From contig JAPKBM010000013.1 in the NCBI GenBank assembly GCA_026421205.1, positions 1 to 49,950 on the forward strand: a DNA stretch of 49,950 nucleotides, given 5' to 3'. The translations under genes were made by a program, and so were the position numbers. Below are positions 41,419 through 49,842 of this stretch, piece by piece (position 1 is the stretch's first letter; each line of letters opens with the position of its first letter). Below the pieces are notes generated by a model. That model worked only from the letters and a program-made list of their open reading frames with translations. It was not told the DNA's origin and ran no database searches. The stretch is from Planctomycetota bacterium (GTDB lineage: Bacteria > Planctomycetota > UBA1135).

Positions 41419-42486
41419 CTAGAACAACAAGGCCACGCTTTTCACCTGCGCATAAAGAGATTGGCCCGTTTGGAGCCCTAGGGTGTCCGCCGATTTCCGT
41501 GTGATTCGAGCCAATAAGAGAGCATCTCCGACCTGAAGGCGCACGGTCATTTGCGCGGTTCCATAGGCCGTCAAGGCCTCTACCGTTGCGGGAAATCGAT
41601 TCAAAATGCTGGTGTCTGACTGGGGGTTTAGGGTCAAACTCACGTCTTTGGCCGCCACACCCAAGCGCACGCGCGCACCGCAAGGCAACTCCGGGTGCAC
41701 GACTGAAAATGAACCCGCTGCGGTCTGTAGTTGTGCTAACCCATAAACTTCATCCCAATGCTTCACGGTCCCCTCAATCAAAGACTCTGCATCCGGCCCG
41801 GCTGCCAAGGGTAAATCTAATCGTGTCAACATATCCTGGATGGACCCGGATCCCGCTACAGCGCCACCTTCAATGAAAACTAAATAATCTGCCAGTCGCG
41901 CCACTTCATCGGCAGAGTGACTGACATATAAAATGGGAATACGCAATTCTTCATGAAGCGCGTCAAAGTAAGGGAAGAGTTCTTTTTTTCGTTGTGCATC
42001 CAAACCACTCATGGGCTCATCAAAAAGCAAGAGTCTTGGGTTTACTGAAAGTGCCCGAGCCATGGAAACCCGTCGGCGTTCTCCACCGGACAATTCTGAC
42101 GGGCGACGATGCATCAGGTTTTCCAAGCCTAATAAATGAGTCAGGTGGCTTTGAGAGAAATGTGGTGTATCGCCAAAGGCACGCTTTCGGGCATACGCTA
42201 AATTCCCCCCCACCGAAAGGTGCTCAAAAAGACTCGATTCCTGAAAGACATAGCCCACAGCTCTTTGATGAGGTGGAAGGAATGTTTTTTTGTCTTGCCA
42301 AACCTGTTCTCCCACTTGAAGGAAACTATGGGGATGATGGTCTAATCCCGCAATAGCACGAAGCAATGATGTTTTTCCGCATCCCGACGGGCCGAAGAAT
42401 GCAGTCACGGCGTCGGCGGGGAGGTCCAAATCTGCATTCAGTTGGAAGTCTCCCCGGAGTAACTGAAATTTGGCCCTCAAACTCAT
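41419..42486 (-). CDS. modC: Molybdate ABC transporter ATP-binding protein ModC
   Basis: This 355-residue ATPase starts at ATG 42486, overlapping the modB stop (ATGA); a longer form would extend into modB. Features are Walker A FGPSGCGKTSLLRAI, VGYVFQESSLFEHLSV at the Q-loop, signature LSGGERRRVSMARAL, Walker B LLLFDEPMSGLD and a His switch near YVSHSADEV. The C-terminal 120 residues hold a TOBE/Mop-like molybdate-binding domain (ATVEALTAYGTAQMTVRL, LLARITRKSADTLGL), which in ModC senses intracellular molybdate. The short gap RDFQLNADLDLPADAVTAFFG matches ModC closely. Confidence 0.93.
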   Translation of the reverse strand: MSLRAKFQLLRGDFQLNADLDLPADAVTAFFGPSGCGKTSLLRAIAGLDHHPHSFLQVGEQVWQDKKTFLPPHQRAVGYVFQESSLFEHLSVGGNLAYARKRAFGDTPHFSQSHLTHLLGLENLMHRRPSELSGGERRRVSMARALSVNPRLLLFDEPMSGLDAQRKKELFPYFDALHEELRIPILYVSHSADEVARLADYLVFIEGGAVAGSGSIQDMLTRLDLPLAAGPDAESLIEGTVKHWDEVYGLAQLQTAAGSFSVVHPELPCGARVRLGVAAKDVSLTLNPQSDTSILNRFPATVEALTAYGTAQMTVRLQVGDALLLARITRKSADTLGLQTGQSLYAQVKSVALLF

Positions 42487-43130
42487 GAGTCCACCACCTG
42501 CACACGTTTGTTCACCGCATAAATCAGGGCGAGAAGGACAAACGAAAAGAAGAGGAGTCCTCCAGAAATCCAATGAGCCTGTGCGTACTCCATGGATTCG
42601 ACATGGTCATAAATAGCAATCGACAACACTTGCGTTTCTCCCGGGATATTGCCCCCAATCATCAGGACGACTCCAAACTCACCCACCGTATGTGCAAAAC
42701 CAAGAACGGTTGCCGTAAGAAACCCTGGACGTGCCAAAGGAACTGCAACGGTAAAAAAACGATCCAAAGGAGAGGCGCCCAAAGTAGCGGCTACTTCTAG
42801 GGGGCGGCGACCCACGCTGATGAATGCGTTTTGCAAAGGCTGCACAACGAAAGGCAAAGAGTAAATCATGGACCCAATAACTAAGCCAGGAAAGGAGAAA
42901 GCCAGATTTGCGCCTTGAGACCCCAGGGTCAGCAAGAGATAAAACCCGAGGACCGTGGGAGGAAGGACAAGCGGCAAAGCAACGACGGCTTCCACCAAGA
43001 ACTTTCCTTTGAATTTCGCGTGTGCCAACCACCAAGCGATGGGAGTGCCGGTCACCAACAAGAGGGCCGTAGTGCATAACGCTAACTTCAGCGTGACAAC
43101 AAGTGCATCGAGGTCAGAAGGGGTCAACAT
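42483..43130 (-). CDS. modB: Molybdate ABC transporter permease ModB
   Basis: This 215-residue permease starts at ATG 43130, sharing the A of the modA stop (TGATG). A much longer frame exists upstream but runs through modA. Segments are LVVTLKLALCTTALLLVTGTPIAWWLA, VALPLVLPPTVLGFYLLLTLG, FSFPGLVIGSMIYSLPFVVQPLQNAF, the EAA loop LEVAATLGASPLDRFFTVAVPLARPGFLTATVLGFAHTVGEFGVVLMIGGNIPGET and a last helix LLFFSFVLLALIYAV. Typical of ModB, which forms a homodimeric channel. Its stop overlaps modC. Confidence 0.93.
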   Translation of the reverse strand: MLTPSDLDALVVTLKLALCTTALLLVTGTPIAWWLAHAKFKGKFLVEAVVALPLVLPPTVLGFYLLLTLGSQGANLAFSFPGLVIGSMIYSLPFVVQPLQNAFISVGRRPLEVAATLGASPLDRFFTVAVPLARPGFLTATVLGFAHTVGEFGVVLMIGGNIPGETQVLSIAIYDHVESMEYAQAHWISGGLLFFSFVLLALIYAVNKRVQVVDS

Positions 43131-43906
43131 CAGGGCATTAGGTATCCGTAACTTTGAAAGGTGCGGCGCGCAAACTCTGCTCTTACATAATCGACAAATC
43201 CCTGTGCGACAACTCCTTCTTTCAAAATAATTGCCTGCTGAAGGATGGGCGGATAATCTGAATGGGGAACGATCCAGTGCGTACCTTGTGCAGAATCCGG
43301 CAGTGAAAGGACTTGAGAAAGGGCCACGAGCCCCCACTCAGCCTCTCCGGCAGCAACAAATTGAAAGGCTTGACCGATGTTTTCACCGCGCAATAATTTG
43401 GGCCTGATCGATTGCCAAGAGTCCAACCTCTTTAAAAATTCCCATGCGGACTTTCCATAGGGAGCTAGTTTAGGATTACCTATCGCTAAATGATGGAAAT
43501 CTACTTGATCCAATACAGCCCCATCCGCGACCGGCTGCGGATGGGAGCTCCAAAGGACCAATTGCCCCTTGGCATAAGTAAATCGACTTCCGGCAACCGC
43601 TTGAGATGTTCCATCGAGCGCCTCCGGGCGGAGGACATCGGCAGAAAAAAATATGTCAAAGGGGGCCCCATTTTGGATCATGGTAAAGAGACTTCCGCTA
43701 GACGCCGAGCTCACAGAAACTGAATGACCGGTTTGATTTTGGAATTCCTGCGCCAAATGATGCATTACTTTCACGGCATTACTGGCAACCGCAATGCGTA
43801 AAGGCGGGTTTTCTTCAGTGCCATTCTTTACTCCACACCCCCCTAGCGTGGGGTAAAAGGCACAAAAAAAGGCCCAAATCCATGACCAAAGGGGCGTACG
43901 GGGCAT
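43130..43906 (-). CDS. modA: Molybdate ABC transporter substrate-binding lipoprotein ModA
   Basis: This 258-residue periplasmic protein has a lipoprotein-type signal (TLGGC, Cys24). The mature part begins LRIAVASNAVKVMHHLAQEF, typical of ModA. It then shows VSVSSASSGSLFTMIQNGAPFDIFFSAD, where serines coordinate the tetrahedral oxyanion, LDGTSQAVAGSRFTYAKGQLVLW and NPKLAPYGKSAWEFL. The operon modA-B-C is transcribed leftwards with 1- and 4-base overlaps. The upstream region shared with the RRM gene has an AT-rich stretch (CATATAT) but no clear ModE-box inverted repeat, so molybdate regulation is not shown by sequence. Confidence 0.92.
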   Translation of the reverse strand: MPRTPLWSWIWAFFCAFYPTLGGCGVKNGTEENPPLRIAVASNAVKVMHHLAQEFQNQTGHSVSVSSASSGSLFTMIQNGAPFDIFFSADVLRPEALDGTSQAVAGSRFTYAKGQLVLWSSHPQPVADGAVLDQVDFHHLAIGNPKLAPYGKSAWEFLKRLDSWQSIRPKLLRGENIGQAFQFVAAGEAEWGLVALSQVLSLPDSAQGTHWIVPHSDYPPILQQAIILKEGVVAQGFVDYVRAEFARRTFQSYGYLMP

Positions 43907-44010
43907 CCTCTCTATTCTAACGAAAAGGAATTACCCAAAATATATGCAGAATTCACTGGCAACGGTAGAATCCCCTCGGCCCATTCGGGGCCACCCCCGT
44001 GCGTGTTGTT

Positions 44011-44040
44011 CCGAGAGGCTCCTGCGGTTACACCTCTCGG
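44011..44040 (+). promoter_or_regulatory. Leader hairpin upstream of the RRM gene
   Basis: CCGAGAGG (44011-44018) and CCTCTCGG (44033-44040) form a perfect 8-bp stem around a 14-base loop, ending 12 bases before the RRM gene start (44053). There is no clear Shine-Dalgarno sequence in those 12 bases, and the purine-rich GAGAGG is inside the stem. The structure could control translation or RNA stability, for example as a temperature-responsive or autoregulatory element bound by the RRM protein. It could equally be a stabilising 5' hairpin. Confidence 0.5.
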
Positions 44041-44052
44041 ATACGAATACAC

Positions 44053-44325
44053 ATGCGACTTTTTGTTGGAAACCTACCTTGGTCCATCGATGACGATGGC
44101 CTCCGCGATCTCTTCTCCGCCTACGGCGATATCAAAGACTGTAAAGTCATTCAAGACCGTGAAACCGGCCGCTCCCGCGGCTTTGGTTTTGTTGAAATGG
44201 ACGATGATACAGCAGCCCGCACAGCCATTGACAAGCTCGATGGTTCTGAGCACGACGGCCGGGACATCCGGGTCAACGAAGCGGAAGAGCGTAAGGAACG
44301 CGAACGCGGTCCTCGTCGCTTCTAG
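44053..44325 (+). CDS. RRM-domain RNA-binding protein (cold-shock-type RNA-binding protein)
   Basis: This 90-residue protein is a single RNA recognition motif. RNP2 is LFVGNLPW at 3-10 and RNP1 is RGFGFVEM at 43-50, with helix DDGLRDLFSAYGDIKDCKVI between. A charged tail (AEERKERERGPRRF) replaces the glycine-rich tail of cyanobacterial Rbp proteins. Bacterial single-RRM proteins of this size bind U-rich RNA and are often cold- or stress-induced. ATG 44053 begins exactly at the conserved RRM start; no extra N-terminus is needed. The gene is followed at once by a strong terminator, so it is monocistronic, with its own 5' hairpin leader. Confidence 0.93.
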   Translation: MRLFVGNLPWSIDDDGLRDLFSAYGDIKDCKVIQDRETGRSRGFGFVEMDDDTAARTAIDKLDGSEHDGRDIRVNEAEERKERERGPRRF

Positions 44326-44340
44326 ACGACTTTTTTCTCA

Positions 44341-44373
44341 AAGGCTGAACGTGAAAGCGTTCAGCCTTTTTTT
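44341..44373 (+). terminator. Intrinsic terminator after the RRM gene
   Basis: An 11-bp perfect stem, AAGGCTGAACG (44341-44351) pairing with CGTTCAGCCTT, has a six-base loop TGAAAG and ends in a run of seven T. It starts 16 bases after the RRM stop. It overlaps the last 13 bases of the convergent ATP-grasp gene; the A-rich side on the opposite strand (AAAAAAGGCTG) means it may act in both directions. Confidence 0.9.
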
Positions 44374-45347
44374 GCTTTATGCCGAGCAAAGGCAGCGTCA
44401 ATTAATAACTGCGTAAACCCTTCGTGCCCCGCAGGGTCATTTTGCAAAATGAAGTCTGCGCTCCCTGCAGCATCCAGTGGATAGTAGACGCCGCAATTAG
44501 GGTTAATCTCCAACATATAGGGAACTCCATCGGTATTGATTCGGATATCACACCGACCAAAACCCGCGCCGTCAAGACCGTAGAAAAGTTGGGCAGACTC
44601 TTTCCGAAGGCGTGCTGCCAAGACGGGGTCTTTCACGGGAACTGTTTTCAATCCAGAAAATTGTTCTTCATCCCACTTTAAGGCTTCATGCTTGAAGGTG
44701 TCCCCATCTGGAAATTCATACTGAATGGGCGTAAACGTGATGGGGTTTTGGGGGTCGTGCGGGTTCTCCGCAACCAATACAGTGCACTCCTCTCCCTCAA
44801 TAAATTCTTCCACTAAAGCTGCCCCATGCTTTGCAATGATTTTATTGATCTGCCGACGAAGCCCAGCTTCCGTGTTCACCTTGGAGTGACGGCTAATATC
44901 CACGCTGGCGTAGCTGCTGTAGTGCTTCACAAAAAGAGGAAAGTTCAACTTCGCCAAGACCTTTTCAACGTCCTCTACTCTGCGCACTTGGACATGCGCC
45001 GGAGTTTTAATGCCCGACTCTCTACAAATCCGTTTCATCTTCGCGCGAGATGGCTCCCAAAACTCTACGCTTGCTCCAGTATAAGGCACACCAAGGCGCT
45101 CTAAAGTCTCAACGACCTCGATACCAGGGTTATCGTCTTCACTGGCACAGCCGTCACAGAGATTGAAAAAAAGGTCAAATCCTTCTTCAACGTAAGACTC
45201 AATCTCTTTAATAGAGTTCTCCTTATGTTCTAAGCAGCCCAGTGTCCAGTCCGCACTTGGAAAATAGGGACGAGGGTCACACCGCCAATCATCATCAGGG
45301 AAATCTTCCGAGTCGATAGCTTGGTTCGTAAGGAGACAGATTCGCAC
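44361..45347 (-). CDS. D-alanine-D-alanine ligase-like ATP-grasp enzyme
   Basis: This 328-residue protein has the ATP-grasp domain order of Ddl: N-terminal part LFFNLCDG with VETLERLGVPYTGAS and the fold change at SRAKMKRICRESGIKTPAH. The ATP-binding domain is LNFPLFVKHYSSYASVDIS with LVEEFIEGEECTVLV, and the metal-binding end is GFGRCDIRINTDGVPYMLEINPNCGVYYP. It couples a carboxylate to an amine through an acyl phosphate. Compared with true Ddl the N-terminal half is unusual (DDDWRCDPRPYFPSADWT), and no cell-wall genes surround it, so the substrate may be another dipeptide or amide. Its stop lies within the convergent RRM terminator. Confidence 0.82.
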   Translation of the reverse strand: MRICLLTNQAIDSEDFPDDDWRCDPRPYFPSADWTLGCLEHKENSIKEIESYVEEGFDLFFNLCDGCASEDDNPGIEVVETLERLGVPYTGASVEFWEPSRAKMKRICRESGIKTPAHVQVRRVEDVEKVLAKLNFPLFVKHYSSYASVDISRHSKVNTEAGLRRQINKIIAKHGAALVEEFIEGEECTVLVAENPHDPQNPITFTPIQYEFPDGDTFKHEALKWDEEQFSGLKTVPVKDPVLAARLRKESAQLFYGLDGAGFGRCDIRINTDGVPYMLEINPNCGVYYPLDAAGSADFILQNDPAGHEGFTQLLIDAAFARHKAKKG

Positions 45348-45383
45348 AGGAAAAGGATAGCAAGCCCCTTTGATAAAGAAAAA

Positions 45384-47297
45384 TTATAACTCGTCACGTT
45401 CCGCTAAACTTTCCCAGCGTATCGTTCTCTCTTGAACATTTTTTTCAAAGTCATCACGTTTTCTTTGCAACTTAGAAACATTCTCTCCTTCCTTTTGATA
45501 AGTCAACGGATCAGAAAGGACTTTATCGATGTCTTCCATCTTCAACTCAAGCGCTTCAATCTCTTGAAATAGGGCATCAAGTTCTTTTTTCTCTTGATAG
45601 CTCAGTGGTTTATCTTCCATTTTCCCAGCAGGAGAGGCCTGGCTTTGAGCCCGAACCTTCTTTCCTTTTTTGGCTTTTCCTGAGGAGGGGCTCCAACGCT
45701 CCATCAAAGAGCTGATATCCCCCGCATGAAGAAACGCGCCGCCTTGGCCGTCCATATGGAGCACGTGCGTGGCAACGCGGTCCAAAAACCATCGGTCGTG
45801 ACTGACCAAGAGCACACAGCCATGGAATGCACATAAGGCTTCTTCCAAGGCACGGAGCGTGTTGAGGTCCAAATCATTCGTCGGTTCATCCAGAACTAAT
45901 ACATTGCAATCCTGTAAGAGCAACTTTGCCAGAAGCACACGCCCCCGCTCTCCACCCGAAAGAGAGCCAACCTTTACAAACTTTTTATTCCCTGGGAAAA
46001 GAAAGCTGTCCAGAAAACTAGCCACATGAATCTTTCGGCCACCAACGGAAACCTGATCACTCTTGCCCGCGACTTCTTCCACCACCGTATCGTTCGCATT
46101 TAAATCCTCACGGTTTTGGTCTAATGTGCCAAAGGCTACCGTTTCGCCCACACTGACATGGCCAGAGTCCGGAGTCAATTGCCCTAAAAGAATACGGAGC
46201 AATGTTGTTTTTCCGACGCCATTCGGCCCGACAACCCCCAAGCGCATTTGTGGCTCCATTTTAAAATTGAAGTCACAAAGGATGGGGCGATCTCCGAAGG
46301 AAAAGCTGACCTGCTCCAATTCAACAACTTTCGTCCCCAGGCGTGGCCCGCGCGGTATTGCCATCTCAAGGTGCGCATCCAAGACAAGCTTATCTTTGCC
46401 AGCCAATTGGTGATATCGGTCTTGCCTAGCCTTGGCTTTTGTCCCTCGTCCAAGAACGCCGGCTCGCATCCATTCCGTTTCTCGCTTCAAAAGAGATAGC
46501 CGAGAACTCTCCGCCCGCTGCTCCGCGTATAATCGTTCCGCTCGGCGCTCCACATAAGTGTGATAGCTTCCTGGGTAAGAATAAATGGACCCTCTATCCA
46601 CTTCCACAATCCGGTTCACTACACGGTCCAAGAGAAACCGGTCGTGCGTCACCAAAATCAACGGGACTTTTAACGCGGCTAACTGCTTTTCCAGCCAAGC
46701 AATCACAAATGCGTCTAAGTGGTTCGTTGGCTCATCCAACAGCAGCATATCTGGAGCGTCCACGAGGAGTTTTGCCAAAGCCACCCGTCGGGATTCTCCC
46801 CCGGAAAGCGTCCCACATAAGGCTTGCGAGTCCGTAAGGCCAACGCCCAAGATAGCCGAAGCAATCCGATGCTCTACATCATGCCCGCCCATTGTCTCAA
46901 GGCGGTCCTCCATCCCAGCTTGCCGATGCGAAAGCGTGGTCAGCCGTTGCTCCGTCAATGCAGGATCGGCCAACTGGATGTAGAGTTCTTCTAATTCAGC
47001 CAGAAGTGCGTCTCGGCCAGCAAGACCTTTGCGAACCGCCTGTTCAATGGTGATGTTGGCGGGGAAATGAGGCTCCTGCTCTAGATATCCAAGCCGCAAC
47101 TCTTTTCGAGCAATCCGTTCCCCAGCATCCGCCCGCTCCAACCCAGCTATGATTTTGAGTAAGGTGGATTTCCCCGCCCCGTTTGGACCGATCAAACCGA
47201 TACGGTCGGCTGAAGTCACGGTGAGGTTGACGTCGGCGAGTAGCGGGCGATTTTCGTCAAACGACTTGGCAACATCGCGGAGGGTGAGAAGTGGCAT
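45384..47297 (-). CDS. ABC-F family ATPase (Uup/EttA-type ribosome-associated protein)
   Basis: This 637-residue protein has two ABC ATPase domains and no membrane part. Domain 1 has Walker A GPNGAGKSTL, signature LSGGESRRVALAKLL and Walker B MLLLDEPTNHLD. A linker near YVERRAERLYAEQRAESSRLS joins it to domain 2, which has GPNGVGKTTLL, LSGGERGRVLLAKLL and VLVLDEPTNDLD. The C-terminal 90 residues (KKGKKVRAQS, then KKELDALFQEIEALELKMEDI) form the coiled coil typical of Uup. ABC-F proteins bind the ribosomal E site and relieve stalled or misfolded states; some confer antibiotic resistance, which cannot be inferred here. Confidence 0.92.
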   Translation of the reverse strand: MPLLTLRDVAKSFDENRPLLADVNLTVTSADRIGLIGPNGAGKSTLLKIIAGLERADAGERIARKELRLGYLEQEPHFPANITIEQAVRKGLAGRDALLAELEELYIQLADPALTEQRLTTLSHRQAGMEDRLETMGGHDVEHRIASAILGVGLTDSQALCGTLSGGESRRVALAKLLVDAPDMLLLDEPTNHLDAFVIAWLEKQLAALKVPLILVTHDRFLLDRVVNRIVEVDRGSIYSYPGSYHTYVERRAERLYAEQRAESSRLSLLKRETEWMRAGVLGRGTKAKARQDRYHQLAGKDKLVLDAHLEMAIPRGPRLGTKVVELEQVSFSFGDRPILCDFNFKMEPQMRLGVVGPNGVGKTTLLRILLGQLTPDSGHVSVGETVAFGTLDQNREDLNANDTVVEEVAGKSDQVSVGGRKIHVASFLDSFLFPGNKKFVKVGSLSGGERGRVLLAKLLLQDCNVLVLDEPTNDLDLNTLRALEEALCAFHGCVLLVSHDRWFLDRVATHVLHMDGQGGAFLHAGDISSLMERWSPSSGKAKKGKKVRAQSQASPAGKMEDKPLSYQEKKELDALFQEIEALELKMEDIDKVLSDPLTYQKEGENVSKLQRKRDDFEKNVQERTIRWESLAERDEL

Positions 47298-47346
47298 GGG
47301 CGGAGGATTTTAACGATTCAGCGGCTGTAAGAGTTATGCTGTCACT

Positions 47347-47613
47347 GTGGAAATCAAGAACACCACCAAGCGGCCCTTGAAAATTGGCCTTCCTGAGGGC
47401 AAGAAACTTTTTCTAGGCCCTAGCGCCAAAGGCAATGTCTCCAACAAGGCGTTGGAACACCCTCCATTAATGAAGCTGATTGAATGTGGAGACGTGGAAG
47501 TGCTTGGGAAAGAGAGTGGAAACACCTCGGGAAGTGGCCAAAATAAAGGGGTCACCCCCTCTCAAGGCGGCCTTGGTGGTGGAAGTGCCATGCGGCGGTC
47601 TGGGGATCGGTAG
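47347..47613 (+). CDS. Small hypothetical protein, 88 residues
   Basis: From GTG 47347 this reads 88 residues, of which the first 55 look well structured: VEIKNTTKRPLKIGLPEGKK, then LFLGPSAKGNVSNKALEHPPLMKLIECGDVEVLG. The remaining 33 residues are glycine- and serine-rich and likely disordered (GNTSGSGQNKG, GGLGGGSAMRR). I recognise no family; the pattern looks like a small beta domain, perhaps an export- or surface-related peptide. It is divergent from the ABC-F gene (49 bases between starts) and convergent with trhO. A small GGAGT-AGG-ACTCC hairpin near 47625 sits between the two without a T-run. Confidence 0.6.
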   Translation: MEIKNTTKRPLKIGLPEGKKLFLGPSAKGNVSNKALEHPPLMKLIECGDVEVLGKESGNTSGSGQNKGVTPSQGGLGGGSAMRRSGDR

Positions 47614-47649
47614 CGCTTACCTGTGGAGTAGGACTCCGGTACGGCTCAC

Positions 47650-48555
47650 TTATTGCAAATGCTGCTTGCCACGAGACAGAGCCAGTTCCATTTGCTTTTG
47701 TCGCTCTGCGAAACCCGCTTTCTGTTTTTCCGTGGAAGAATTGAAGCAATGAGGGCAACTCACGCCTTCTTGAAATTGAGGGGACTCCATCAATTGGGCG
47801 TCAATGGGATTGCGGCAAGCTCGACAAAGAGTAAATCGACCCTCCTCCAGCCCGTGTTTTACGGACACGCGTTGATCAAACACGAAACACTCTCCGAGCC
47901 ATTTGGATTCTTCTTTCGGGACATGCTCTAAATATTTCAAGATGCCCCCCTTCAAATGGAAAACCTCTTGGACCCCTTCTTTTTTCAGAAATGACGTAGA
48001 TTTTTCGCACCGAATACCCCCTGTACAAAACATGGCAACTTTAGGCTCGGCGCACGTCTTCAACTCATCCCGAAGCCAGCTGGGGAATTCCCGAAAACTC
48101 TGAATGTCTGGGTTGATTGCCCCCTGAAAAGTGCCGATTGCAACTTCATAATCATTCCTAGCGTCCACCACAAGAATATCTGGGTCAGAGAGGATGGCAT
48201 TCCAGTCCAAGGGGTCCACGTAAGTTCCAACCGTGTCACATGGGTTTATGCCTTCTACCCCCATCGTCACAATTTCTTTTTTCAAATGAACTTTCATTCG
48301 GTAGAACGGAGAGATGCTGGCTTCAGAAAATTTAGGCTCGATATCGGAAAATCGTGGGTCCTCTTTCAGAAAACGAAGTACTTCATGTATTCCGTGGTGA
48401 GGACCTGAAATGGTTCCATTGATTCCTTCTTCCGCTAGAAGAAGGGTTCCGTTGACCCCACGGGTTTGACATGCCTCCAATATTCCAGCACGAAGCTCTT
48501 GGTAATCCGGAAGGGGAACAAACTTGTATAAAGCCGCTACGAGAAACGATTCCAT
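47650..48555 (-). CDS. trhO: tRNA uridine(34) hydroxylase TrhO (rhodanese-like, YceA family)
   Basis: This 301-residue protein belongs to the TrhO/YceA group that hydroxylates U34 of some tRNAs with oxygen. The N-terminal domain shows VALYKFVPLPDYQELRAGILEACQTRGVNGTLLLAEEGINGTI, and the rhodanese-like domain has DPDILVVDARNDYEVAIGTFQGAINPD. The active-site loop is FCTGGIRCEKS with the catalytic cysteine, and VFHLKGGILKYLE follows. A C-terminal zinc-ribbon-like part carries CRAC and CPHC pairs. All are standard for the family, so the call is firm; the exact modification in this organism is inferred. Confidence 0.92.
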   Translation of the reverse strand: MESFLVAALYKFVPLPDYQELRAGILEACQTRGVNGTLLLAEEGINGTISGPHHGIHEVLRFLKEDPRFSDIEPKFSEASISPFYRMKVHLKKEIVTMGVEGINPCDTVGTYVDPLDWNAILSDPDILVVDARNDYEVAIGTFQGAINPDIQSFREFPSWLRDELKTCAEPKVAMFCTGGIRCEKSTSFLKKEGVQEVFHLKGGILKYLEHVPKEESKWLGECFVFDQRVSVKHGLEEGRFTLCRACRNPIDAQLMESPQFQEGVSCPHCFNSSTEKQKAGFAERQKQMELALSRGKQHLQ

Positions 48556-48644
48556 GGGAGCATTTTACGCTCAGTACACGTCCAGGGGAGGCAAGGTAAT
48601 GGAATCTATCGCACCCTTTCTCCCCACGGAGCTACCCTTGGGCC

Positions 48645-49379
48645 ATGATTCACTGGAGATTACCGTTCCTTCGCCCGCTCATTCTTTTGCCAGCCCTCAT
48701 TTTAACCTGTGCCATGCCAAAAACAGGTTGGCGCACTTTAACCCTTCATGACTTCGTGAATGTCAACGGAACCGAAACAACATGGACCGAAAAGAACGGG
48801 GTGATTCAGTGCAGTGGCCTACCGCTTGGTGGCGCGCGCACCCATTTCCAACTTACAAATTTTGAGTTGGAATTGGAATGGAAACACCAAACCCATGCTG
48901 GAAACTCTGGTATTTTCCTCTGGTGCCCAAGCTCTTCTTTTGAAGATCTTCCTCCAGGATCGCTACCGCGCTCAGGCATTGAAGTCCAAGTCTTGGACTT
49001 GGGGTATGAAGAAAACTATATGCAATCCAATGGCAAGCCCTCTGATTGGTTTACGAGTCATGGAGACATCTTCCCGGTAGGATCCTCCACAATGCAAGCC
49101 ATCACGCCAGAAATCACGTACACCCTAGAAGATGGGTCGGTCGCCAAAGTAGGAAATCCGAAAAGCTCTCGGAGTTTCCCCAACCAACGCTTAACGAAAC
49201 CCGCCGGTGAGTGGAATCACTACGCAATTCGTGCCGAGAATGGAACTGTCCGCCTTTGGGTGAATCAGGTTGAAGTCAATGGAGGCACAAACTGCAGTCC
49301 ATCCACCGGTTACCTAGCCCTTGAATCCGAAGGAGCTATGGTGGAGTACCGCAACTTGCGCATTCGCGAAATCCCCTAA
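48645..49379 (+). CDS. DUF1080 (3-keto-disaccharide hydrolase-like) secreted protein
   Basis: This 244-residue protein starts with a hydrophobic signal sequence (LPFLRPLILLPALILTC). The cysteine may be lipidated, although the residue before it (Thr) is atypical. The rest matches DUF1080, a concanavalin-like jelly-roll: LTLHDFVNVNGTETTWTEKNGVIQCSG, FELELEWKHQTHAGNSGIFLWCP, SGIEVQVLD, then GEWNHYAIRAENGTVRLWVNQVEVN and GYLALESEGAMVEYRNLRIREI. Such proteins are abundant in Planctomycetes and Bacteroidetes and some hydrolyse 3-keto-glycosides. The gene stands alone, divergent from trhO by 89 bases, in which I see no certain promoter. Confidence 0.87.
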   Translation: MIHWRLPFLRPLILLPALILTCAMPKTGWRTLTLHDFVNVNGTETTWTEKNGVIQCSGLPLGGARTHFQLTNFELELEWKHQTHAGNSGIFLWCPSSSFEDLPPGSLPRSGIEVQVLDLGYEENYMQSNGKPSDWFTSHGDIFPVGSSTMQAITPEITYTLEDGSVAKVGNPKSSRSFPNQRLTKPAGEWNHYAIRAENGTVRLWVNQVEVNGGTNCSPSTGYLALESEGAMVEYRNLRIREIP

Positions 49380-49428
49380 TACAAAAATCTGGAAAGGGTC
49401 AGCACCCTTACAAGTAGTAACGAGTGGA

Positions 49429-49842
49429 CTAAGGCCTACAGTTGCGCGCTTGAACCGCCAAGCGTCCGGCACACCAAGCGAGCACCAAGTAAAGCGGAAG
49501 CTCCACGTACATCCAGGTGGGGCCTTGAATGGACATCATATTGATGACCCCGCCGGCCAAAGAAGCCACACCCACGATCATTGCCAGAAGAATTGGCCGC
49601 GAGGCACTGGCATAGGCAGCGACCCACCCACCCACATAAGCTTGGCCCAAATGAGCAAGGAGCACGATAAGGAGGGCCACGGTCGGAAGTGTGGCCACAT
49701 AGGCGTTCATTTGCTCTGTGTTCATCATGTCCATGCCCTCAGGCATCGGAAAGAGAACGTAGGAATTGAGCATAATGAGGGCCATATTCCATGCCATTCC
49801 AAGAGCAAGGCCAAGAAAGACGGCGAGAATATTTCGAATCAC
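49429..49842 (-). CDS. Hypothetical four-helix membrane protein
   Basis: This 137-residue protein has four hydrophobic stretches: ILAVFLGLALGMAWNMALIML, VALLIVLLAHLGQAYVGGWVAAY, PILLAMIVGVASLAGGVINMM and ELPLYLVLAWCAGRLAV. A periplasmic-looking loop between the first two is methionine-rich (FPMPEGMDMMNTEQMNAYV). It resembles small uncharacterised inner-membrane proteins but I cannot name a family. It lies tail to tail with the DUF1080 gene (49 bases apart). From 49843 to the window end the sequence contains no gene I can identify. Confidence 0.65.
   Translation of the reverse strand: MIRNILAVFLGLALGMAWNMALIMLNSYVLFPMPEGMDMMNTEQMNAYVATLPTVALLIVLLAHLGQAYVGGWVAAYASASRPILLAMIVGVASLAGGVINMMSIQGPTWMYVELPLYLVLAWCAGRLAVQARNCRP

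Noticed and set aside
43907-44010. Molybdenum-cofactor riboswitch or ModE box ahead of modA
   Set aside because: I saw only a short AT-rich stretch (CATATAT) and no matching inverted TATA-type half-sites or the conserved riboswitch helices.
47650-48555. Selenouridine synthase (SelU/YbbB) as evidence of local selenium metabolism
   Set aside because: The rhodanese-like protein has the N-terminal domain and CTGGIRCEKS loop of TrhO/YceA, without the P-loop domain of SelU.
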